DNA of 55,251 bases from Caballeronia sp. (lineage in GTDB: Bacteria > Pseudomonadota > Gammaproteobacteria > Burkholderiales > Burkholderiaceae): assembly GCF_028292365.1 (NCBI RefSeq), contig NZ_JAQGMM010000133.1, positions 1-55,251 on the forward strand. Reading direction: 5' to 3'. A program made the translations under genes and the position numbers. This document shows, piece by piece, positions 35,836 to 45,420 of the stretch (positions within the stretch are counted from its first letter, which is position 1; each line of letters begins with the position of its first letter). The notes under the pieces are model-generated. The model worked only from the letters and a program-made list of their open reading frames with translations. It made no database searches and was not told the DNA's origin.

Positions 35836-37206
35836 TCAAGCCTCCACCATTTCAAACGATGGCCGCACGAGTTCGCGCGGCAACAAAACCGACTGCACGG
35901 CAATCACTTCGCGCGCCGTCTTTGTCACCCCGCCGCCGCCAGCCGGACCATTGGTATAAAGCGTCTCGACTTCATTGCCGATACGAACTGCCTCCTCCAT
36001 CGAATCGGCACGCCCGGCCACGCGCAAACGAACCTCATACGGCTCCGCGTTACGCTCGCCCAGCGTTGCGCCGTGCAATGAATCGATACCGATCAAATCG
36101 AAGCGCAGTTCGCTCGTAGCAACGCCCGTTATCTCCAGCCGTTCGCGCACAATCTCCAGCGCCAGTTTCGCCCGTGCGACCGCGCCCGGACCGCCATACG
36201 AAATCTGCCCCTCGCCGATAAACCCATCCACGTAAGCCACGGTCACCTTCAACGTCCCGGTCCGCGATGTCCCACGGCCACCGCTCACCCGTACGCGATC
36301 CTGTCCCTCCTCCACCACGCGAACCTGCGTGAAGTCGGCCACTACATCGGGCTGCAGATATCGGCGGGGATCGTGGATCTCGTACAGCAGTTGCTCTTTG
36401 CACGTGGCCTCCGTCACACGGCCGCCGGCGTGCGCGACCTTCGTGATCGTGACAGCGCCATCGGCGTCGACCTCGCCTATCGGAAAGCCAAGTCGCGCGA
36501 GCATCGGCACGTCCTTGAAACCGGGATCAGCGAAATAACCGCCCGTGATCTGTCCGGCGCATTCCAGCAGATGCCCCACCACGGTCGCCTGACCGAGCGT
36601 GTTCCAATCGTCCATGGCCCAGCCGAATGCGTGGATCAGCGCCGCCGTGAATAACGATGGGTCAGCCGCGCGGCCGGTGAGCACGATATCGGCGCCGGCC
36701 TTTAACGCATCGACTATCGGCTCCGCGCCCAGATACGCATTCGCCGAAACGAGCCGGCTGTCGTAATCAGCAACGCTATCGCCCGACTCTTCGAACACAT
36801 ACGCCCCTTGCCTCACGACATCGAGTACATCGTCGCCACTCACGGCTGCGATTTTCAAACCGCTCAAGCCCAGCTCACGCGCAATCGATGCCGTCTTGCG
36901 TGCCGCCGCGAGCGGATTCGCCGCGCCCATGTTCGAGATAATCCTCACACCGTTACGCACGGCGGCCGGCAAGACGGCGCGCATCCTGGCTTCGAGCAAC
37001 GGGTCGTAACCCAGATCTGGATTTCCCCGACGCACTTGCTGCGCAAGTGCAATAGTTCGCTCTGCCAAGCACTCGAACACGAGATAATCGAGCGCCCCGT
37101 GTTCGACCAGTTCGACGGCAGGCTCGATGCGATCGCCCGAATAACCCGCGCCCGCGCCGATCCGCACGCGGCTAGCTTGGGTCACAGCGTTGAGTGCAGC
37201 AGTCAT
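35836..37206 (-). CDS. AtuA-family (DUF1446) protein
   Basis: A 456-residue member of the acyclic terpene utilisation AtuA / DUF1446 family: VRIGAGAGYSGDRIEPAVELVEHGALDYLVFECLAERTIALAQ at the N-terminus, then LTGRAADPSLFTAALIHAFGW and YTNGPAGGGGVTKTAREVIAVQS near the end. ATG 37206 behind AAGGA is preferred to the TTG at 37212. The family lies in terpene or branched-acid catabolic operons and its reaction is not known. Here it is between its small partner and a CitMHS-type transporter. Confidence 0.88.
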   Translation of the reverse strand: MTAALNAVTQASRVRIGAGAGYSGDRIEPAVELVEHGALDYLVFECLAERTIALAQQVRRGNPDLGYDPLLEARMRAVLPAAVRNGVRIISNMGAANPLAAARKTASIARELGLSGLKIAAVSGDDVLDVVRQGAYVFEESGDSVADYDSRLVSANAYLGAEPIVDALKAGADIVLTGRAADPSLFTAALIHAFGWAMDDWNTLGQATVVGHLLECAGQITGGYFADPGFKDVPMLARLGFPIGEVDADGAVTITKVAHAGGRVTEATCKEQLLYEIHDPRRYLQPDVVADFTQVRVVEEGQDRVRVSGGRGTSRTGTLKVTVAYVDGFIGEGQISYGGPGAVARAKLALEIVRERLEITGVATSELRFDLIGIDSLHGATLGERNAEPYEVRLRVAGRADSMEEAVRIGNEVETLYTNGPAGGGGVTKTAREVIAVQSVLLPRELVRPSFEMVEA

Positions 37207-37233
37207 ACCCAATTCCTTGCGTTAAAAACGCGC

Positions 37234-38538
37234 TCAAAGAGGAAAGATGCCCAGCACGACGCACGCGATCGTCATCACGATCGATGCACCGAACAACAGC
37301 GGAAACGTGAATTTCTGATGATCGGCGAGATCGATACCAGTCAGGCCGACGACCAGGAATGTCGCGGGCGTGAGCGGGCTGACCGGGAATCCCGTTGTCA
37401 TCTGGCCGAGTAATGCCGCTTGTCCGACATGCACGGCAGGCACGCCAAGTTGCCCCGCCACTTCCGCGATGACCGGCAGCACGCCGAAGTAAAACGAGTC
37501 GGGATCGAAGAGCATGCTGAGTGGCATCGATAGGAAACCAAGTGCGACCGGAATGTGCGTGGCCATCGAAGGCGGCACAAAACCAACTGCAGCCTGCGCC
37601 ATCGCCTTGAGCATGCCGCTGCCTTGCATGACGCCCGTGAACACGCCCGCTGCGAGCAGGATGCCTGCCATCATCAGCGCGGCGCGTGCGTGGGCATCAA
37701 TACGCTGGCGCTGCATGTCCACGTTCGGATAGTTGACGAGCAACGCGACGCATAACCCGACCATGAACATGATCGCCGGCGGAATCTTCTCGCCCATCAC
37801 CACCATCGTGCCGAGCACTATCAGCGTCAGCACGATGTTGAACCAGAAATTCTTCGGCCGACGCAGCGCTTTCTGTTCGTCGGTGAGTTCGCGTTTCGGC
37901 ATAGGAATCGCGCCGTCGGCGCCCGTGTATCCGAGCCGTTTCTCCTCGCGTCGGCCGAGCCACCAGGCCACGCTGAACACAAACACGAGGCCCACGATCT
38001 GCACCGGAATCAACGGATTGAATAACGCCGATATAGGCAGATGCAGCGACGCCGACGCGCGGATCATCGGCCCGGTCCATGGCAGGAAATTGATCCCCGC
38101 GGCCATCGATGCCGCCGCGGCCAGCACGCGCCGATCCATCTTGAGACGGTCGTAAAGCGGCAGCATCGCGGGGATGGTGACGAGGAAGCAGACCGCGCCC
38201 GAGCCGTCGAGGTGAATCAGCAGCGCGAGCAACGTCGTGCCCATCACAATGCGCGTCGGCCGCGTGCCGACCGTGCGCAAGATGCGGTCGATGATCGGAT
38301 CAAGCGTGCCGGCGTCGGTGATCGTGCCGAAGTACAGGATCGCGAAGACGAACATGCCGACCACCGGCGCAAGGCTCTTCAGTCCATCAATCACAAACTT
38401 GCTGGTCTGCAAGCCAAAGCCGCCGATGAGCGATGCCGCTATCGGCACGATGATCAGCGCCACCAGCGGCGACATCCGTTTTGAAAGGATCGCCGCGAGC
38501 AGGACGACGATAGTGGCGAGGCCAAGTAGAGGCAGCAA
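37234..38538 (-). CDS. CitMHS-family citrate-type carboxylate transporter
   Basis: A 434-residue inner-membrane carrier with about 11-12 hydrophobic segments (MLPLLGLATIVVLLAAIL; MFVFAILYFGTITDAG; LDGSGAVCFLVTIPAM). LDGSGAVCFLVT and MAAGINFLPWTGP are characteristic of CitMHS metal-citrate:proton symporters. The substrate may be citrate or a related di- or tricarboxylate. It is co-oriented with the AtuA pair and divergent from a LysR gene that probably controls it. Confidence 0.88.
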   Translation of the reverse strand: MLPLLGLATIVVLLAAILSKRMSPLVALIIVPIAASLIGGFGLQTSKFVIDGLKSLAPVVGMFVFAILYFGTITDAGTLDPIIDRILRTVGTRPTRIVMGTTLLALLIHLDGSGAVCFLVTIPAMLPLYDRLKMDRRVLAAAASMAAGINFLPWTGPMIRASASLHLPISALFNPLIPVQIVGLVFVFSVAWWLGRREEKRLGYTGADGAIPMPKRELTDEQKALRRPKNFWFNIVLTLIVLGTMVVMGEKIPPAIMFMVGLCVALLVNYPNVDMQRQRIDAHARAALMMAGILLAAGVFTGVMQGSGMLKAMAQAAVGFVPPSMATHIPVALGFLSMPLSMLFDPDSFYFGVLPVIAEVAGQLGVPAVHVGQAALLGQMTTGFPVSPLTPATFLVVGLTGIDLADHQKFTFPLLFGASIVMTIACVVLGIFPL

Positions 38539-38660
38539 GGTTTGTCTCCGATCTTTTTAATCGATTGTTTTATGTGTCAACCAAGCGTAGTTTCGGAACG
38601 TCGATAAAACAATTGAAATGATTTGATGGCAGTAATCACATTTTGTAATAGACCGAAAAC

Positions 38661-39560
38661 ATGGACCTGAATCTCCGCGATATCCGCGCGTTCATCGCCG
38701 TGGCGCAGGCGGGCAGTTTCACGCGCGCTGCCGTGCGGCTGCATCTGTCGCAGCCCGCGTTGACGGTGCAGATCCGGCGCCTCGAAGAAACGATCGGCGC
38801 ACGGCTGCTCGACCGCAATAGCCGCAGCGTCGCATTGACACCGGTCGGACGGGACTTGCTGCCGGTCCTGCAAAAGTCGCTCGGCGACATGGAGCAGGTT
38901 CTCCACGACGCCCGCGCGCTCAGCGACGGCTCCGCCGGCACGGTGAGGCTGGCGTGCCTGCCGTCATTCGCGGCTAGCTTGCTGCCCGATCTGATCCAGG
39001 ATTTCAGGCGCGGGTTGCCGCACGTCTCGTTTCAAATCCGCGATGTGGTCGCGAGCGTCGTCAATACGCTGGTGCGGAACGAGGATGTGGACGTGGGACT
39101 GACCGGCGGCGATGTCACCGATGCCTCGCTGGAAGTGCTGCACGCCGGCGAGGACCGGCTGTGCGTCGTGTGTCCGGACGGGCATCCGTTGACGTCGGGC
39201 AAGCGAATCGGCCTGGAGGAGATCATCCGCTATCCGCTGGTATTGACGGCGGCGGGAACGAGCGTGCGAGCAGTGGTGGACGCCGCGTTCGAACGCGCCG
39301 GCTGCGCACCCGTACCCACCTGCGAGCCGACCTACATGATGACGGCGGTGGCCATGGTTCGCGCTGGGCTCGGCGTGACCATCCTGCCCCGCTCAGCGCG
39401 AGAGGTGCGTGCGGAACCGGCCCTGGTGACGCGGGTTATCGATGAACCGGGGTTCGTGCGCCCCATCGCGCTCGTGAAGAAGCGCGGACGTACATTGCCG
39501 CCCGTGATGGAGGCGTTTGTCGGCGTGATCGTGAAGGGGCTCGTGGAGCGCCAGGAATAA
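38661..39560 (+). CDS. LysR-family regulator beside carboxylate genes
   Basis: A 299-residue LysR regulator: HTH at about residues 1-60 (LNLRDIRAFIAVAQAGSFTRAAVRLHLSQPALTVQI) and effector domain from about 92 (GTVRLACLPSFAASLLPDLI). It is divergent from the CitMHS-type gene (122 bases apart) and convergent with the 2HCT transporter gene, so it most likely regulates uptake and use of a carboxylic acid. The inducer cannot be read. Confidence 0.9.
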   Translation: MDLNLRDIRAFIAVAQAGSFTRAAVRLHLSQPALTVQIRRLEETIGARLLDRNSRSVALTPVGRDLLPVLQKSLGDMEQVLHDARALSDGSAGTVRLACLPSFAASLLPDLIQDFRRGLPHVSFQIRDVVASVVNTLVRNEDVDVGLTGGDVTDASLEVLHAGEDRLCVVCPDGHPLTSGKRIGLEEIIRYPLVLTAAGTSVRAVVDAAFERAGCAPVPTCEPTYMMTAVAMVRAGLGVTILPRSAREVRAEPALVTRVIDEPGFVRPIALVKKRGRTLPPVMEAFVGVIVKGLVERQE

Positions 39561-39562
39561 AA

Positions 39563-40918
39563 CTACCGAATGTAAGCGAACACCCCCAGCGCGGCCATCA
39601 CCGTGATCGCGCCGCCAATGCGCGTCGCGATCTGCGCGAACGGCATCAGTTCCATGCGGTTGCCGGCCGTCAGGATGGCAACGTCGCCCGTGCCGCCCAA
39701 ACCGCTGTGCGTGGCGTTCACCATGGCGGCTTCAACCGGATGCATGCCCATCAGGCGGCCCACGGCGAAACCCGTCACCACCAGCGTCAGCACGGTGACC
39801 GCGGCGGTCACGATATTCGCCCAATGAAACGCCGTGACAATCTCGCCCCACGGCGTCATCGCAACGCTGATGGCGAACATCAGCGGATACGTGACGGCGG
39901 TGGAAAAGAACGAATACATGAATCGCGCACCGCCGCGCACGCGGGGAGAAACCGCTTGCAGCAATTGCGCCGCGACCACTAACAGCAGCATCACGACCGG
40001 CGCGGGCCAGCCGAACCATTGATGACTCAACTGCCCCACCAGATACAGCGCGATGGCCGTGGCGCCAGCTGCTGCAACCGAGCTGACATCGAATTCAAAC
40101 GCCACAGACGTTGGCGACGATGTATCGGCCGGCGAAGGTTCGTTATTGCGCGTGAGTTGGCCGTTGCCGGTCCACGCCGGCTTCTTCGTGCCGACGTAGT
40201 TCAGAAAACCCGCGCAGCAAATAGCGGCAATGTTGCCGAGCATGACCGCCGACAATACCTGTGCGAACAGCGGGCCTTGGTTGACACCAAGCGTCTGCGC
40301 GTAGCCCATCGACAGCGGCAATGCGCCCTCACCCACACCGCCCGCCATGATCGGTACGACCACGAAAAACAGCGTGTGCTTCGCACCGAGTCCAAGCACT
40401 GCACCCACGCCCGTTCCGACCAGCGCTGCCGCCAGAGAACCCGCGCACACCGGCACGAAGATCTTGATGAAGCCTTTGATCAACGTCTGCCGGTCCATGC
40501 TGAGCACGCTGCCCACGATAATCGCGGCGATGAAGAGATAGAGAAAGTTGGTGCTCTTCGTGAACGACGTCACCGACTTCACGATACTCACCGGCATCAG
40601 GTGGTAGTAAATCAGCGCCGATGGCAGGAAGGCCGCGAAGATCGAGGTTGCGCCAATATGCCTGATCCAGGGAATACGCCGCGCGAGTTCGGCGCAGGTA
40701 AAACCACCGACCGCAACCAGCGCGATACCCGTCGGCAGATCGGCGTCGAGTTTGCCGCTGGCAGCCATGGCGCCGAGCACCAGCAGCAACACGATATACA
40801 CCGGCAAAGGCAACACGCCGATACGGACGTCGAATATCACCCACCAGCGATCTCTCCATACCGTCGCGCTCGAGGGCGCGGCGGCGGCGTGAGCCCTGCG
40901 TGTTTCAGACGTCTCCAT
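39563..40918 (-). CDS. 2-hydroxycarboxylate transporter (2HCT/CitS family)
   Basis: A 451-residue secondary transporter with about 11 hydrophobic segments. The two reentrant-loop signatures are present: MAGGVGEGALPLSMGYAQ and SGLGGTGDVAILTAGNRMELMPFAQI (GGxG type). The family moves citrate, malate, lactate or related 2-hydroxy acids with Na+ or H+. It ends 2 bases from the convergent LysR gene and starts 29 bases after the TIGR00366-type carrier, suggesting one transcript with the genes upstream. Confidence 0.9.
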   Translation of the reverse strand: METSETRRAHAAAAPSSATVWRDRWWVIFDVRIGVLPLPVYIVLLLVLGAMAASGKLDADLPTGIALVAVGGFTCAELARRIPWIRHIGATSIFAAFLPSALIYYHLMPVSIVKSVTSFTKSTNFLYLFIAAIIVGSVLSMDRQTLIKGFIKIFVPVCAGSLAAALVGTGVGAVLGLGAKHTLFFVVVPIMAGGVGEGALPLSMGYAQTLGVNQGPLFAQVLSAVMLGNIAAICCAGFLNYVGTKKPAWTGNGQLTRNNEPSPADTSSPTSVAFEFDVSSVAAAGATAIALYLVGQLSHQWFGWPAPVVMLLLVVAAQLLQAVSPRVRGGARFMYSFFSTAVTYPLMFAISVAMTPWGEIVTAFHWANIVTAAVTVLTLVVTGFAVGRLMGMHPVEAAMVNATHSGLGGTGDVAILTAGNRMELMPFAQIATRIGGAITVMAALGVFAYIR

Positions 40919-40947
40919 TCAAGTCTCCGGATTTTTTGAGCGAACGC

Positions 40948-42318
40948 CTAGATCAGCAACAGCAAGGCCGCGCCATACACCACGGCGCCGAGCAAAAAGG
41001 TCATCACGGTGAACCCGAGCACACGCTGCACGCCGACACCCGCCATGGCGACCACCGGCGCGGCCCAGAATGGCTGCAACATGTTGGACACCTGTTCGCC
41101 CATGGCGACGGCCATCGTCGCGCCGGGTACGGACGCATGCAGCGCCACCGCCGCCGGCACCACGAACGGGCCCTGCACTGCCCAGTGGCCGCCACCGGAC
41201 GGCACGAGGAAGGTCACGATCAGCGAACACACGTAACTCCAGAAAGGCAGCGTGTGCGCGTTCGAAATAGCGATGAAAAAGTGCGACAGCACGTCGGGCA
41301 AACCGGTCGCCTCCATGATCCCCATGATGCCGCCGTAGAGCGGATATTGCAGCATCATCGAGCCGGTCTGGCGGGCGGCGTTCTTGATGGCATCGGCGTA
41401 AGCGAGGGGATAGCCGTGCAGCACCACGCCCGCGATGAACATTACGAAGATCACCGCGTTCACACCGCTGAAGCCGGTCTTGTGCGTCCACGCAATCGCG
41501 AGAAACGACACCCCCGCTGCACCGATAAACGCGCTGCCGACCCACGAATATTCGAGCCACTTCGCGGGCGTCAGCTTGCCTGCGGGACGCATCTTGACGG
41601 GCGGATCAGGATTCTTGTCGAGATCGAGTACGACGATGTCTTCATCGGCGGGCTTGAGGAGGGCCAGCACGATCGGCGTGGCAATAAGCATGACGATTGT
41701 CGGCACCAGGTTGAAGGCCGTGAACACGGTGCTGCTGAACGGCAGCACTTGGCCCGTCAACTTTTCGACGACGTTCATCGCACTGCCGTGCGTCGCCTGC
41801 GCGAGTGCGATCGAACTCGAGATGCCACTCGCCCACACGACCCAGCCCGAGAACCCCGCCGCGACAATCCACGCGAAGTCCACCCGCATGCGCTTGGCAA
41901 CTTCACGCGCAAGCAGCGCCGCGACCACGAGTCCAAAACCCCAGTTTAAAAACGAGGCCACTGCTACCGACACAAACGTAAGCGTCGCAGCCTGCACCGG
42001 CGTGCGCGCAAGAGAAACGACCGCGCGAAAAAGCCGCTGCACAGGGGGCGCGTGTGCGAATGCATGACCTGTGACAAGGATCAGCGTGATCTGGAACGCG
42101 AACGTCAGGATATCGAAGAAACCCTTGTACCAGCCGCCGACAATCCCCATGAACGACGCATGCGGCGCGAACAACGCAGATACCACCGCGACGAACGCAG
42201 TGATCAGGATGGCGAGAACGAACGGGTCGGGGATGACTCGCTCGAAAAGCTCAATGGTCGCGTTGGTGAAGCGCGTTTTACCGCTGCCGCCCGAAGGTGA
42301 AGCGCTCGCCGGTTTCAT
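40948..42318 (-). CDS. AtoE/TIGR00366-type short-chain carboxylate transporter
   Basis: A 456-residue membrane protein with 10-12 segments of the short-chain fatty acid (AtoE-like) transporter family. Markers are ERVIPDPFVLAILITAFVA, NWGFGLVVAALLAREVAKRM, SSSIALAQATHG and FLVPSGGGHWAVQGPFVVPAA. ATG 42318 is chosen because AAGGAG lies 6 bases before it. It is the second transporter of this gene run. Confidence 0.88.
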   Translation of the reverse strand: MKPASASPSGGSGKTRFTNATIELFERVIPDPFVLAILITAFVAVVSALFAPHASFMGIVGGWYKGFFDILTFAFQITLILVTGHAFAHAPPVQRLFRAVVSLARTPVQAATLTFVSVAVASFLNWGFGLVVAALLAREVAKRMRVDFAWIVAAGFSGWVVWASGISSSIALAQATHGSAMNVVEKLTGQVLPFSSTVFTAFNLVPTIVMLIATPIVLALLKPADEDIVVLDLDKNPDPPVKMRPAGKLTPAKWLEYSWVGSAFIGAAGVSFLAIAWTHKTGFSGVNAVIFVMFIAGVVLHGYPLAYADAIKNAARQTGSMMLQYPLYGGIMGIMEATGLPDVLSHFFIAISNAHTLPFWSYVCSLIVTFLVPSGGGHWAVQGPFVVPAAVALHASVPGATMAVAMGEQVSNMLQPFWAAPVVAMAGVGVQRVLGFTVMTFLLGAVVYGAALLLLI

Positions 42319-42378
42319 GTCAGTCTCCTTTGTCATTGTTGTTAGATGTCTTAGCGTCAAGCGGTGTCAGAAGTCATT

Positions 42379-43203
42379 TCAGAAGTCATATAACTTGGCG
42401 GGGTTATCGACGAGAATCGCGCGGCGTTGCGCGGGGTTTTCCACCCAATGCGAGAGCAGGTCGAACAGCGCGGTATCGTCGGGCTTGATGGTTTCCGTGG
42501 TATGCGGCCAGTCGCTGCCCCACACCAGCCGCTCAGGTGCGGCGTTGACCCATGCATGCGCCGTGGGGTCCATATCGCTGTAGCGTTGCGCTTCGCCCAC
42601 GCGCGAATCGAGGTACGGACCCGACAACTTCAGCCACGCACGGCCTGTGTCCAACAGCGAGCGCACGATGCCGAACGCGGGATGATCAATACCTTCGGGT
42701 AACGACAAACGCGCGAGGTGATCGAAGACGATCTTCGAAGGCAGGCGTCTCAGCAAAGCCTCATGTTCAACGATCTGCGCCGCGGTCCAATGCAACTGGA
42801 CATGCCAGCCAAGTTCATGCACTCGCTGCGATAGCGACTCCACCATCTCGAAGCCGACCACCGCCTGCACCGGCGTGTACAGCGTGAAGCGAATCCCGCG
42901 GATACCGCCCGTATGCAGCGTGACCAGTTCAGCATCGGTCACATCAGGACGCAGCACGGCCACGCCGCGCGTATGGTCGGCACCGAGTTGCTGGATGGCG
43001 TCGAGTGTCACGCGGTTGTCGACGCCATAGATACGCGGCGTCACGACCACCGTGCGTGTCGTGCCAATGCGCGCCTGAATCTCACGTCGATAATCATCGG
43101 CGGTAGCGCTGTTCACCATCTTGCCGTCGTGCGGAAAGCGGGCATCGTAGACATGCATGTGTGCGTCGCAGGCAAGCGGTGGCGCCGGGGTGATGGCGGG
43201 CAT
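42379..43203 (-). CDS. Amidohydrolase-2 family lactonase-like hydrolase
   Basis: A 274-residue TIM-barrel hydrolase of the COG3618 group. Metal/catalytic motifs include CDAHMHVYDARFP at the N-terminus, VQLHW in the middle, FDHLARL and VWGSDWPHT near the end. Relatives hydrolyse lactones of dicarboxylic acids (pyrone-dicarboxylate, sulfomuconolactone). It is encoded between an acid transporter and a CoA-transferase, so opening of a lactone intermediate is a reasonable inference. Confidence 0.85.
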   Translation of the reverse strand: MPAITPAPPLACDAHMHVYDARFPHDGKMVNSATADDYRREIQARIGTTRTVVVTPRIYGVDNRVTLDAIQQLGADHTRGVAVLRPDVTDAELVTLHTGGIRGIRFTLYTPVQAVVGFEMVESLSQRVHELGWHVQLHWTAAQIVEHEALLRRLPSKIVFDHLARLSLPEGIDHPAFGIVRSLLDTGRAWLKLSGPYLDSRVGEAQRYSDMDPTAHAWVNAAPERLVWGSDWPHTTETIKPDDTALFDLLSHWVENPAQRRAILVDNPAKLYDF

Positions 43204-43236
43204 GACGTGTCTCCTTCTTGCTGGTTTTATGTGCTT

Positions 43237-44439
43237 TTATTCAATCACGCGCTTCGCCCGCAGCGCTTCAATGTCCTCGCCCGACATGCCCTGCTCGCTC
43301 AGCACTTGCTCTGAATCCTGTCCGAACGTGGGCGCGGCAAACGGTTCGGGACCGGGTGTCCTGCCGAACCGGATCGAACGCTTGAGCCCGCGATATCGCC
43401 CCACAACCGGATGCTCATACGTTGCGATCATGTCTTCGGCCAGCACCTGTGGGTCGTCAAACATGTCTTCGACAGTACGCGCCGCCGCGCATGGCACGTC
43501 TTCGCCAAACAGCGCTTCCCATTCCAGCGCGCTCTTCACGGCCAATGCCGCGTGAAGCTGCGGCACGATTTCATTCACGTGAAGCGCGCGTTTCCTGACG
43601 GTATCGAAACGCGGATCGGCAGCGAGCGCATCGAGGCCCGTCTTGCGGCACAGCGCCTGCCAGAAGTGCGGCGTGTTGGCGGAAATGTAGAGGTACCCAT
43701 CACGTGTCGGATGAATGCCGGTGATGCCGCCTGAACGCATGTCGCGGCCGACTTCACGGGGTTCGTTGTCGGCCCAGACGAGACGCGCCGACTGCATGGT
43801 GAGCGCGCTGCGCAACAGCGACACACCCACGTATTGCCCTTCCCCACTGCGCTCACGCTCGAACAGCGCCGACGCCACGCCACCGGCCACCAGCGCCGCC
43901 GCGTAGTAATCCACCACTGATCCGTACAGCACCTCGGGCGGCCCGCCGCTCTTGCCTTGCATCGCGCACATACCGGTCATGGTCTGTAGCACCTGGTCGT
44001 AGCCGGCCTTGTCCTTGAGCGGCCCGGTCTCGCCATAACCGGTCACGGCGCAGTAAATGAGCCGTGGATTGAGCGCTTTCAACTGCTCATAATCGATACC
44101 CAGCCGCGCCGGCACGCTCGGCCGGAAGTTGTGCACGAGGACATCGGCGTTTGCCACCAGCGTCTTCAGCGCGGCCAGTCCTTCAGGTTGTTTCAGGTCG
44201 AGCGCGAGGCCGAGCTTGCTGCGGTTCACGCCGAGAAACGCGCGGCTTTCGCTCTCGAGCGTCGAGGGATATTTGCGCAGGTTATCGCCTGCGGGCGGCT
44301 CGATCTTGATGACTTCGGCACCCTGGTCGGCGAGCAGGCTGCACCCATAAGGCCCGGCGATATACGCGCTCAAGTCGAGCACGCGAATGCCGCTCAGCGG
44401 TCCGCGTGCGCCTTCGGGTCTGCGGGATGACGTGCTCAT
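43237..44439 (-). CDS. CaiB/BaiF family (class III) CoA-transferase
   Basis: A 400-residue CoA-transferase that exchanges CoA between carboxylic acids through an aspartyl-CoA intermediate. The N-terminus PLSGIRVLDLSAYIAGPYGCSLLADQGAEVIKIEPP is diagnostic, and the catalytic Asp is in AGYDQVLQTMTG (about residue 147). It overlaps the start region of the CoA-lyase gene (44436) by 4 bases, so the two act together: activation of a hydroxy acid, then cleavage. Confidence 0.93.
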   Translation of the reverse strand: MSTSSRRPEGARGPLSGIRVLDLSAYIAGPYGCSLLADQGAEVIKIEPPAGDNLRKYPSTLESESRAFLGVNRSKLGLALDLKQPEGLAALKTLVANADVLVHNFRPSVPARLGIDYEQLKALNPRLIYCAVTGYGETGPLKDKAGYDQVLQTMTGMCAMQGKSGGPPEVLYGSVVDYYAAALVAGGVASALFERERSGEGQYVGVSLLRSALTMQSARLVWADNEPREVGRDMRSGGITGIHPTRDGYLYISANTPHFWQALCRKTGLDALAADPRFDTVRKRALHVNEIVPQLHAALAVKSALEWEALFGEDVPCAAARTVEDMFDDPQVLAEDMIATYEHPVVGRYRGLKRSIRFGRTPGPEPFAAPTFGQDSEQVLSEQGMSGEDIEALRAKRVIE

Positions 44440-45344
44440 GGCTGCGGCTCCCGGTCTTGCGTTGAAGCCACGCCAGAGGCCACATTCAACGCCGCCTGTG
44501 CCACGATCGCCCGAGCCCGCGCGACGAATGGACCGTCGATCATCTTGCCGTCGACCACATACGCGCCCCGGCCGGCCGCATCGGCTTCTGCCGCCGCCTC
44601 GACCACCCGTCGCGCGTGGGCGATCTCATCGGGCGTCGGCTGGAATACTTCATTGGCGAGCGCGACCTGACTCGGATGAATGCAGCTCTTGCCGATAAAA
44701 CCAAGACTGCGGGCGAGCTGCGCTTCCGTCTGGAAACCGGCCTGATCGCGGATATCGGCGAACGCGGAGTCGTAGGCGAACACGCCCGCTTCGCCCGCCG
44801 CCATGCTCAACGCGAACATGGCTTGCTGGATGGCAGCGATTTCCCGTCGCGCGATGCCCAACGGCTCGAACAAGTCGCCCAGCCCAAGCTGCAAACCCTT
44901 CACACGAGGATGCGCTGTGGCCAGTTCAAACGCGCGCCGCAATGCACCCGGCGATTCGATATTCAGCAGCAAGCCAATCGGCTCCGTCACGCCGTTCGCG
45001 CGTTCGGCGGCATCGAGCGCGTTCGCGGCGGCCCGTACGTCGTCGGCGTGGCGCGGTTTCGGCAAGTTGATCAGATGCACGCCCGCCCGCACGACAGCGG
45101 CGAGATCGGCTTCGAAATGCGGTGAATCGATGGCGTTCACACGCACGATGATCGTCTTGCCGCCGAACCGGTCCACACCTGGCGAAGCTCGCGCAAGGAA
45201 ATCGCGAAGATGCTCACGCGCTTCGGCCTTGCGCGCCTCCGACACTGAGTCTTCGAGATCAAAGGAAAGGGCGTCTGCCTGGCTCGCCAGCGCTTTGGCG
45301 AACAGTTCGGGCCGTGAGCCCGGAACAAATAATTTGCTTTTCAT
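44436..45344 (-). CDS. HpcH/HpaI (CitE-like) CoA-ester lyase
   Basis: A 302-residue citrate-lyase-beta-like enzyme that cleaves 3-hydroxyacyl-CoA esters such as malyl-, citramalyl- or methylmalyl-CoA. Mg and substrate residues are visible in KLFVPGSRPELFAKAL, LSFDLEDSVSEARK, IIVRVNAIDS, LLNIESPGALRRAFELA and SCIHPSQV. Its partner is the CoA-transferase downstream. Stand-alone CitE-like lyases usually work on CoA thioesters rather than in the citrate lyase complex. Confidence 0.9.
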   Translation of the reverse strand: MKSKLFVPGSRPELFAKALASQADALSFDLEDSVSEARKAEAREHLRDFLARASPGVDRFGGKTIIVRVNAIDSPHFEADLAAVVRAGVHLINLPKPRHADDVRAAANALDAAERANGVTEPIGLLLNIESPGALRRAFELATAHPRVKGLQLGLGDLFEPLGIARREIAAIQQAMFALSMAAGEAGVFAYDSAFADIRDQAGFQTEAQLARSLGFIGKSCIHPSQVALANEVFQPTPDEIAHARRVVEAAAEADAAGRGAYVVDGKMIDGPFVARARAIVAQAALNVASGVASTQDREPQP

Positions 45345-45361
45345 GCCGCCAGTCTAGACAT

Positions 45362-45420
45362 CGGCACAATGAAGATAAAGCGATAGAATGTGCCTTCAAA
45401 ATCAACTAAAAGTATCTTCA
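45362..45420. promoter_or_regulatory. Divergent promoter with two inverted repeats
   Basis: Between the CoA-lyase and the LysR gene, GGCACA (45363-45368) is mirrored by TGTGCC (45389-45394), and TGAAGATA (45370-45377) by TATCTTCA (45413-45420), the latter touching the LysR start codon. These may be LysR operators; no experimental basis. Confidence 0.4.
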